Below are positions 5,624-10,794 of a DNA stretch of 10,794 nucleotides, piece by piece. The notes under the pieces are model-generated. The model worked only from the letters and a program-made list of their open reading frames with translations, was not told the origin of the DNA and ran no database searches. Each line of letters begins with the position of its first letter. Within the stretch, counting starts at the first letter, position 1. Source of the stretch: an uncultured Eubacteriales bacterium (lineage in GTDB: Bacteria; Bacillota; Clostridia; Oscillospirales; Acutalibacteraceae); the NCBI GenBank assembly GCA_900319655.1, contig ONPH01000024.1:7097-17890 (forward strand), in the 5' to 3' direction. Made by a program: the position numbers and the translations under genes.

Positions 5624-7218
5624 TGAAAAAATTTATAAAAAGGAGGTTCTTTTGTGAGAAAGACAAAAAATTCATTAGTTTACTGCTCGCGGTAATGCTT
5701 GTTTTCTCCTGCTTTACAGGCGTTGCGGCGTTTACGGCGAGCGCGGAAGATGAAGTAGAGGACGTCTACAGCGTATTTGGCTCATCCGCTGAGGTTTTCG
5801 GCGGCGTTTGGTTTAAGGAAAATCCCTTGACCGAGATGACCTTAGACGAATCCGACGGACTTTACAAAATTACATTTAAGGACGTTGAACCCACCAAGAT
5901 GCTTCAGCTCAAGGTTCTCAAAAACCACGATGAAGACTTCTCTTGGGGCGCTCCCGGTACAGACCAGAACTACACGATTAATGTCGACCAGAAATGCGAC
6001 GTTACAGTTACCTTCGATCCCGTTAAGGAGCTCGTAAACGTAGTCGGAGATTACGTAACCGTTCCCCAGGGACTTCAGGTTGACCACGTTATCGCTGCCG
6101 GCAACGGCGAGGACACCTACCTCAACGGCGCAGGCTGGGATCCCTGCGATCCTGCAAACGCCATGACCGGGGTTGAGCCCAGAGTCTGGGAAATCACAAT
6201 GGAGGACATTTACGCCTTCGATAACTACCAGATTAAATTTGCCGCTAACTCGATTGACGAGGACGGCAACCCCGTTTCCAACCCGTGGGGTATCAACTGG
6301 GGTACCGAGGAAGAGGCTCTTTATCCCGTAGGCGAGTGGATAGACGCTTCCTATAACGGCAAAAACTGCATTTTCGAAGTTGAGGACGACGAGTCTATTG
6401 TAAGAGTTGTGCTCGACCTCAGAAACTTTGACTATACAACAAAGCAGGGCGCTGTATTTACAATCACAGTTACTCCGCCTGCTCCTGTTCACGAGCACAC
6501 CCCGGGCGAGGCGGTTCAGGAGAACTTCCACGACGCCGACTGCACACACCCCGGCTCATATGACAGCGTTGTTTACTGCACAACCTGTAACGCGGAAGTA
6601 AGCCGCGAGACCGTTACAATCAAGGCAAAGGGACACACCGAGGTTATTGATAATGCCGTAGCCGCAAGCTGCACGCAATCGGGACTTACCCAGGGCAGCC
6701 ACTGCTCGGTATGTAACGAGGTTATCGTTGCACAGCAGGTTATCCCGGCAAAGGGTCACACCGCTGTTATCGACCCTGCCGTTCCGGCAACCTGCACAGA
6801 GACGGGACTTACACAGGGCAGCCACTGCTCGGTATGTAACGAGGTAATCGTTGCTCAGCAGGTTGTTAAGGCTCTCGGACATCTGGAGAGAATGGTTCCC
6901 GGATATGCTGCAACCTACACTTCCGCAGGTCTCACAGACGGTATATTCTGCGACCGCTGCAACGAGTGGGTAGTTCCTCAGGTTATTATCCCGAAGCTCA
7001 AGCCTGCTCACCTCATCGGCGACGTTAACCGCGACGGCAATGTTAACGTTCTCGACGCGGTGCTTGTTCAGAAGTACGCTGCCTCCAGGGCAACTCTTGA
7101 CGACGAGCAGCTCTACATCGGCGATGTAAACGATGACGGCGAAGTAAATGTTCTTGACGCTGTTCAAATTCAGAAGTTCGCCGGAGAGAGAATTTCCGAG
7201 TTCAAGAAAAAAGCGTAA
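5623..7218 (+). CDS. Exported dockerin protein with X25-like modules
   Basis: Probable non-catalytic surface or secreted component of a dockerin-cohesin complex. Numbered from ATG 5623 (531 residues): signal peptide to about residue 41 (hydrophobic core 18-36, cleavage ASA|E); two X25-like beta modules (about 48-143 and 154-285; pattern DGLYKITF, LQLKVLKN, FSWG, DVTVTFDP), a family known from pullulanases and starch-adherence proteins of Ruminococcus bromii; four Cys-rich repeats (about 290-462) each with CxxC; and a type I dockerin with calcium loops DVNRDGNVNVLD (from 467) and DVNDDGEVNVLD (from 501). Starch or maltodextrin binding is inferred from the X25 modules. ATG 5623 has no ribosome site; the good SD and GTG 5654 are one base out of frame, so this gene may carry a frameshift, slip, or contain a sequencing error. 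The frame is open back to 5443, but that part runs through a repeat and is not credible coding. A terminator follows. Confidence 0.8.
   Translation: MKKFIKRRFFCEKDKKFISLLLAVMLVFSCFTGVAAFTASAEDEVEDVYSVFGSSAEVFGGVWFKENPLTEMTLDESDGLYKITFKDVEPTKMLQLKVLKNHDEDFSWGAPGTDQNYTINVDQKCDVTVTFDPVKELVNVVGDYVTVPQGLQVDHVIAAGNGEDTYLNGAGWDPCDPANAMTGVEPRVWEITMEDIYAFDNYQIKFAANSIDEDGNPVSNPWGINWGTEEEALYPVGEWIDASYNGKNCIFEVEDDESIVRVVLDLRNFDYTTKQGAVFTITVTPPAPVHEHTPGEAVQENFHDADCTHPGSYDSVVYCTTCNAEVSRETVTIKAKGHTEVIDNAVAASCTQSGLTQGSHCSVCNEVIVAQQVIPAKGHTAVIDPAVPATCTETGLTQGSHCSVCNEVIVAQQVVKALGHLERMVPGYAATYTSAGLTDGIFCDRCNEWVVPQVIIPKLKPAHLIGDVNRDGNVNVLDAVLVQKYAASRATLDDEQLYIGDVNDDGEVNVLDAVQIQKFAGERISEFKKKA
5640..5656 (+). promoter_or_regulatory. 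Ribosome binding site with GTG start, out of frame
   Basis: AAGGAGG (5640-5646) lies 7 bases before GTG at 5654-5656, an ideal arrangement much like that of the next gene (GAGGGG then GTG 7346). Reading from this GTG gives VRKTKNSLVYCSR and then a stop at 5693-5695. One extra A in the A6 tract at 5665-5670 would instead give VRKTKKFISLLLAVML, a textbook signal peptide continuous with the downstream protein. This decides that the start of the following gene is uncertain. Confidence 0.7.
6681..6863 (+). repeat. Tandem 123-bp duplication in the Cys-rich region
   Basis: Bases 6681-6741 recur at 6804-6864 with three mismatches in 61, a period of 123 bases or 41 codons. At protein level the units read SGLTQGSHCSVCNEVIVAQQV and TGLTQGSHCSVC and so on. 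Near-identical DNA suggests recent duplication or gene conversion. The outer two Cys-rich repeats (C-T-T-C and C-D-R-C) are more diverged, and the last has Tyr in place of the first Cys. Confidence 0.8.
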
Positions 7219-7252
7219 TTAAAGCTAAATAATCAGCTATTGCTGTAGCAAC

Positions 7253-7283
7253 AAACGGTCGGCTTTTTTGCCGGCCGTTTTTG
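7253..7283 (+). terminator. Intrinsic terminator of the X25-dockerin gene
   Basis: An 11-bp stem with one G:U pair (AAACGGTCGGC 7253-7263, GCCGGCCGTTT 7270-7280), loop of six T, then further T at 7281-7282. It lies 35 bases after the stop at 7218 and just before the promoter of the next gene, so the two dockerin genes are separate transcription units. Confidence 0.85.
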
Positions 7284-7286
7284 TGG

Positions 7287-7315
7287 TTGAATTTAATGAT
7301 TATTTGTGGTAAAAT
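7287..7315 (+). promoter_or_regulatory. Sigma-70 type promoter of the adaptor gene
   Basis: TTGAAT (7287-7292) and TAAAAT (7310-7315) with a 17-base spacer, with a TG pair just upstream of the -10 box (TGTGGTAAAAT). It begins immediately after the terminator and 31 bases before the GTG start at 7346, with GAGGGG at 7335-7340 as ribosome site. Position and spacing together make it credible, though it is a pattern match only. Confidence 0.55.
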
Positions 7316-7345
7316 GTGTATATATTATAAAATCGAGGGGATTTT

Positions 7346-10141
7346 GTGAAAAAGAGATTATTTAAGGCTTTAGGAATTATCATCTGCGCCGCCGTGCTTC
7401 TTTCGGCAGTGCCGTTCGCGGCTTCCGCGCGGACAACCGATATTTACGTCAGCACCGATGAAATCAACGAATACGGCGCGGCTTCGGCAATTCAGGACGC
7501 GCTTTCTACCGCCGCACAGCAGGGAAGCGAGTCGAACATCATCCGCGTCACCGTTGAGCCGGGCGAATACACGCTCGACTACACCCTGTTTATCTACGGC
7601 AACACTTGGCTTAAGCTTAACGGCGTAACGCTTTCGCGCGGAGCTTGGTGCGAAAATATGCTCAGAACCGGCGACAATGACAGCACGGACTTCGGTGTTA
7701 CGGGCTATTACTACAAGAACATCACCATTGAGGGCGGCACGTTCGACGGCAAGCTCGACATTCAGAACACCATGCTCAAAATCGTCCACGCCAAAAACTT
7801 CGTGATGAAGAACGTCACCGTTAAAAACAACAAAAACGCCCATATGATGGAGGTTGCGGCGGTTGACGGCTTTACCGCGGAGGGCTGCGGTTTTTATAAT
7901 CAGGTTATGACCTCGAGCAACGGCAGCTACGAGGCTATCCAGCTTGACGTGCTAAAATACGGCAACATAAGCGGCTGCCGCTCCGAGGACTTGTGTATGA
8001 AGAACGTCCTTGTTGAAAACTGCGTTTTCGACAATGTTCCGCGCGGAGTGGGCTCTCACACCGCCGTTCACAACAATCCGCACGACACCCTGATTATCAG
8101 GAACAACACCTTTAAAAACATCGGCAGCGTTGCGGTTCAGACCCTCGGCTGGACTAACTGCTCGATTACAAACAACACCATCGACAGCGCTCCCAGGGCA
8201 ATTGCGGTTTACTCAATCGTAAACGAGGGCTACGGTACAATTTTGCCGAGTGTGTTCGCCGCGGAGGGCAACACCGAGCAGCATTTCAGCGACGAATATA
8301 AGGCGGTAAAGTCCAATATTTTGGTCGCGAACAATCTGATTACCAACAGCGGAATAATCGACGACAAATACGCTTCCTACGAAAAAGCCGCAATCACCGT
8401 TATGGGCTCAAAGGTTGTAAGCTCCGCGACCTATTCGGGCGGCAGCGGCGGACTCCCTGTCGGCGAGTACCCCTGCGACACCGTTACGGTCAAAAATAAC
8501 CTAATCTATTCCAAGAGCGGCAGCGGTATCCGCGTTGAACATTCAAAGAACATCAGCGTTGACTCCAACGTTATGTTCCTCACCCAGACCACAGCTCCGC
8601 CGAACTACTACGGAGTTGTGTTCAGGGACGGCGTTAACCCGGCGAATATCACAAAAAATTACATTCAAAACGCTGCGGTAAACGGAATTCAAATCGACTC
8701 CTGCCTAGTGAATTACATCACAGGCAACGAGATTATCGGCACAGGCAAGTACGGAATTGGCACTTACGCCTCAACCCTTGGCTTGATTTCAAACAACGAC
8801 GTCCGCAACACCAAGACCGAGGGCATCAGTATTCTGAATTCCTCAAAGGTAAACACAGGTATTTCCGCGAACAGAGTGTCGGGCACAGGCTCGGGAATTC
8901 ACATCGAATCGAAGTCCTCGGTTAAGCTGATTGAAAAGAACCTGACCTACAACTGCAAGTCGAATATCGACTACGCGTCGAGCATGCACCTCGTAACCGT
9001 CGGCACAAACTACACCGCCAACGCCGCGCTCACTACCTTTGCGGTCGACTCAAAGTCGGTTAACCTCAGCGTGGGCGAGTGCTGGCGAATCGGCAAGACC
9101 GTAACCCCCGTAAACGCGATTACAACCTTTAGCTACGCAAATTCAAATCCTTCCGCCGCGATTGTCGACAGCACAGGACGTATCACCGCGAAAGCCCCGG
9201 GTACGACGAATATCACCGTCAAAAGCGCTAACGGCAAGGCGCTGATTATCACGGTCAAGGTCGCGGCAAAACCGGCTGCGCTTGCAGGCGACGTTGACGG
9301 CGACGGCATAATTACCTCAGCTGACAGTGCTGTGCTCGGCAACTACACCTCGGGTATTTACAGCGATAAGATTACCGCCGCGAATTCCGACGTGACAGGC
9401 GACGGAAAAATCACCGCCCTCGACAGAATTGTACTCACGAGGTACGTTGACAGAATGAGCGGCTACACAGCCCTTCCGCACGGCGCGGCAGGTACAGCGG
9501 CAAACGGTGCGGATATTTCGGTCGATACCGCCAAGACGGATGAATTCGGTGAGGTCGAAATCGGAATTAACCTGACTAAAAACCCGGGCATAGCCACCGC
9601 TGACTTTGATGTTGAATATAACTCAAATGTTCTCGAATTGACCGAAGTGGTTGACAATGAACTTTTAAGCGGCGCGGTCGCGGCACATTCGGACAAAATG
9701 CAATCTCCGTACCGCCTGTCGTGGCAAAACGACGTCGCGAACAGCAATTATTCAGCCACGGGTAAGCTCGTTACGCTGAGGTTTAAGGTAAAAGAAAACG
9801 CCGAACCCGGCGTGTACAATATAACCGTCAACCCGAATACGGCAGAGGTTTACAATAGCGGTTTGTACTTTGTACCGTGCACCTTCACAAACGGCGCGGT
9901 CGAGGTTAAGGACAGCACCGTACCGAAAACCGGTGACGTAGACCGAAACGGCATAGTTGACGCCGACGACGCACTCCTGCTCCAAAAGCACATCGCAAGG
10001 TTCACCGACGGCGACAGCCCTCTCCTTGACGAGAGCGACGAGGAGACAATGACCATAGCCGACGTAAACCGCGACGGCAGCCTGACGGTAGGCGACGTTA
10101 CAATGATTCAGCAGTATATCGCGGAAATCATTGAGATATAG
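7346..10141 (+). CDS. Beta-helix protein with dockerin-cohesin-dockerin, candidate adaptor scaffoldin
   Basis: A 931-residue exported protein. Residues 1-28 are a signal peptide (cleavage ASA|R). About 30-550 form a right-handed parallel beta helix with pectate-lyase-like Asn/Val/Ile repeats (KNITIEGGTFDG, NNLIYSKSGSGIRVEHSKNISVDSN); no catalytic residues can be assigned, so lyase or glycosidase activity is unproven. About 565-645 is a Big_2-like Ig domain (STGRITAKAPGTTNITVKS). Dockerin 1 has loops DVDGDGIITSAD (649) and DVTGDGKITALD (682). About 722-858 reads as a cohesin: an early strand VEIGINLTKNPGIATADFDVEYN, then LELTEVV and LVTLRFKVKENAEPGVYNITVN. Dockerin 2 has loops DVDRNGIVDADD (864; Asn868 in place of Asp) and DVNRDGSLTVGD (906). 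Such a protein could dock to a scaffold and also carry another dockerin protein, perhaps the neighbour. GTG 7346 is chosen for GAGGGG five bases upstream. The stop is directly followed by repeat element B. Confidence 0.85.
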   Translation: MKKRLFKALGIIICAAVLLSAVPFAASARTTDIYVSTDEINEYGAASAIQDALSTAAQQGSESNIIRVTVEPGEYTLDYTLFIYGNTWLKLNGVTLSRGAWCENMLRTGDNDSTDFGVTGYYYKNITIEGGTFDGKLDIQNTMLKIVHAKNFVMKNVTVKNNKNAHMMEVAAVDGFTAEGCGFYNQVMTSSNGSYEAIQLDVLKYGNISGCRSEDLCMKNVLVENCVFDNVPRGVGSHTAVHNNPHDTLIIRNNTFKNIGSVAVQTLGWTNCSITNNTIDSAPRAIAVYSIVNEGYGTILPSVFAAEGNTEQHFSDEYKAVKSNILVANNLITNSGIIDDKYASYEKAAITVMGSKVVSSATYSGGSGGLPVGEYPCDTVTVKNNLIYSKSGSGIRVEHSKNISVDSNVMFLTQTTAPPNYYGVVFRDGVNPANITKNYIQNAAVNGIQIDSCLVNYITGNEIIGTGKYGIGTYASTLGLISNNDVRNTKTEGISILNSSKVNTGISANRVSGTGSGIHIESKSSVKLIEKNLTYNCKSNIDYASSMHLVTVGTNYTANAALTTFAVDSKSVNLSVGECWRIGKTVTPVNAITTFSYANSNPSAAIVDSTGRITAKAPGTTNITVKSANGKALIITVKVAAKPAALAGDVDGDGIITSADSAVLGNYTSGIYSDKITAANSDVTGDGKITALDRIVLTRYVDRMSGYTALPHGAAGTAANGADISVDTAKTDEFGEVEIGINLTKNPGIATADFDVEYNSNVLELTEVVDNELLSGAVAAHSDKMQSPYRLSWQNDVANSNYSATGKLVTLRFKVKENAEPGVYNITVNPNTAEVYNSGLYFVPCTFTNGAVEVKDSTVPKTGDVDRNGIVDADDALLLQKHIARFTDGDSPLLDESDEETMTIADVNRDGSLTVGDVTMIQQYIAEIIEI

Positions 10142-10169
10142 AGTTAAGAGTTTAGAGTTTAGAGTTTAA
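10142..10169 (+). repeat. Tandem heptamer AGTTWAG, four copies
   Basis: AGTTAAG, AGTTTAG, AGTTTAG and AGTTTAA follow one another directly after the stop codon of the adaptor gene (10139-10141). They form the left end of element B and place stop codons in several frames. Confidence 0.85.
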
Positions 10170-10199
10170 TATATTTATCGGAAACTTTTGATTAACACC

Positions 10200-10361
10200 G
10201 TAGGGGCGGACCCATGTGTCCGCCCGGGGAACGTGAACCGTGTTTACCGTACAATCCGATTGTATCGCGATAAACGGACATTATATTCACCACACAAAAA
10301 TCATTTTGAAATTATATGTTGTTTTCCTGTCCTGCGGGCGGACACATGGGTCCGCCCCTAC
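10200..10361. repeat. 27-bp perfect inverted repeat around a 108-base core
   Basis: Bases 10200-10226 and 10335-10361 are exact reverse complements; each also folds by itself (8-bp GGGCGGAC/GTCCGCCC stem, 6-base loop). The core holds another palindrome, TACAATC (10250-10256) against GATTGTA (10258-10264), extended by GTTTA (10242-10246) against TAAAC (10271-10275). The whole could form a cruciform or a long hairpin RNA. Confidence 0.85.
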
Positions 10362-10385
10362 AATTATCCATTATCAATTATCAAT

Positions 10386-10420
10386 AAAAAAACTCCGCCT
10401 ATCCAAACGGATAAGCGGAG
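10386..10420 (-). terminator. Intrinsic terminator serving ppdK
   Basis: CTCCGC (10393-10398) pairs with GCGGAG (10415-10420) and TATCC (10400-10404) with GGATA (10409-10413), loop AAAC, one C/A mismatch. On the minus strand the stem is followed by seven T (plus-strand A7 at 10386-10392). It stands about 160 bases beyond the ppdK stop and directly next to the right end of element B. It may also work weakly on the plus strand. Confidence 0.8.
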
Positions 10421-10580
10421 AGTATTTATTTATAAAGCTTTACTGATTGCACCGTTATGAACCGCCGTTGCAGAACCTTAGATAAAATTCAATGGTTTTC
10501 AAAGGCGGAATTGGGTGCAGCGTTGAGGTGTAGTCCAAAATTTATTTTGGGAAACAACACCCATGCATAGCTCACGCTGC
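10421..10580. other. Long non-coding stretch downstream of ppdK
   Basis: About 160 bases without a gene, read on the minus strand as the ppdK 3' untranslated region. It contains several self-complementary pieces: CCAAAA/TTTTGG around TTTA (10535-10550), GCAGCGT (10517-10523) against ACGCTGC (10574-10580), GGGTG (10513-10517) against CACCC (10558-10562), and CCGCC (10462-10466) against GGCGG (10504-10508). These may form a folded tail or just be chance; no known RNA family is recognised. Confidence 0.4.
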
Positions 10581-10794
10581 TTACTTGCTGTTTACAGCAG
10601 CCTGAGCGGCAGCAAGTCTTGCGATCGGCACACGGAAGGGTGAGCATGATACATAGTCAAGACCGATCTTGTGGCAGAACTCTACGGAAGAAGGATCTCC
10701 GCCGTGCTCGCCGCAGATACCAACGTGGAGCTTGGGATTAACGGGCTTGCCGAGCTTAATGGCTGTTTCCATCAGCTTGCCAACGCCTGTCTGA
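10581..10794 (-). CDS. ppdK: Pyruvate, phosphate dikinase, C-terminal end (partial)
   Basis: The last 70 codons of pyruvate, phosphate dikinase (EC 2.7.9.1), which interconverts pyruvate, ATP and phosphate with phosphoenolpyruvate, AMP and pyrophosphate in the cytoplasm. The segment reads [16 protein letters not shown], then [42 protein letters not shown] and AVNSK. The G-I-C-G-E-H-G-G-D motif carries the catalytic cysteine region of the PEP/pyruvate domain, and [18 protein letters not shown] is the usual C-terminus. The frame stays open to the window edge, so the rest lies to the right. It is convergent with the dockerin genes and probably unrelated in regulation; in many anaerobic Clostridia this enzyme serves glycolysis instead of, or beside, pyruvate kinase. 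Confidence 0.95.
   Translation of the reverse strand, partial: QTGVGKLMETAIKLGKPVNPKLHVGICGEHGGDPSSVEFCHKIGLDYVSCSPFRVPIARLAAAQAAVNSK

Larger units (their letters stand above)
10142..10385. repeat. MITE-like repeat element B
   Basis: About 244 bases, close to element A in length. It has the AGTTWAG tandem left end, two inverted copies of the GGGCGGAC hairpin, and a right end AATTATCCATTATCAATT(ATCAAT) at 10362-10385 almost identical to that of element A. The left ends of A and B differ, so they are probably composites sharing a right half. Short open frames here (for example from 10188) run through the repeat and are not genes. No transposase is present. Confidence 0.6.

Noticed and set aside
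7346..9000. Calling the beta helix a pectate lyase or polygalacturonase
   Set aside because: The fold pattern is visible, but catalytic residues of those families could not be identified by eye.
10200..10361. CRISPR-like repeat pair
   Set aside because: The two copies are inverted, not direct, and there is only one intervening segment and no cas gene.
10188..10460. Open frames of 68-90 codons in the region after the adaptor gene
   Set aside because: They translate inverted repeats and a terminator, have no ribosome site and look like no protein family.

Overview
The window looks like chromosomal DNA from an anaerobic Firmicute of the Ruminococcaceae/Oscillospiraceae type, most probably a Ruminococcus relative. 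Three things point there: two secreted proteins with type I dockerin repeats, one of which also has a cohesin-like domain; a gene end (minus strand) matching pyruvate, phosphate dikinase; and AT-rich dispersed intergenic repeats around GGGCGGAC/GTCCGCCC hairpins. The assignment comes from reading the sequence, not from a database comparison.

Positions 1-3638 hold six tightly packed plus-strand genes of a contractile phage-tail baseplate in the PBSX order XkdP-Q-(R position)-S-T-U: a LysM protein, a hub protein, a Mu gp45-like spike protein, a gp25-like wedge protein, a baseplate J protein and an XkdU/DUF2313 protein. All frames are open. No tail fibre, chaperone, holin or endolysin follows, so the module stops where XkdV would be expected.

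Positions 3639-3893 are non-coding and contain a foldable hairpin element. A strong Shine-Dalgarno site then precedes a 475-residue predicted beta-helix lipoprotein (3894-5321). Its stop codon lies inside the first bases of a MITE-like repeat (element A, 5316-5555).

Two dockerin genes follow. The first (about 5623-7218) encodes an exported protein with two X25-like (starch-associated) modules, four Cys-rich repeats and a C-terminal dockerin. Its best start site (SD at 5640-5646, GTG at 5654) is one base out of frame with the body, across an A6 tract. The second (7346-10141) has its own predicted promoter and encodes beta-helix, Big_2-like, dockerin, cohesin-like and second dockerin domains in that order. 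It could be both docked and docking, so it is a candidate adaptor scaffoldin. Together the pair resembles part of an amylosome/cellulosome surface system. No catalytic enzyme is recognisable here.

Positions 10142-10385 hold a second repeat element (B) with a 27-bp perfect inverted repeat and the same right end as element A. A terminator serving the minus strand follows, then about 160 bases of non-coding DNA, then the 3' end of ppdK entering from the right edge.
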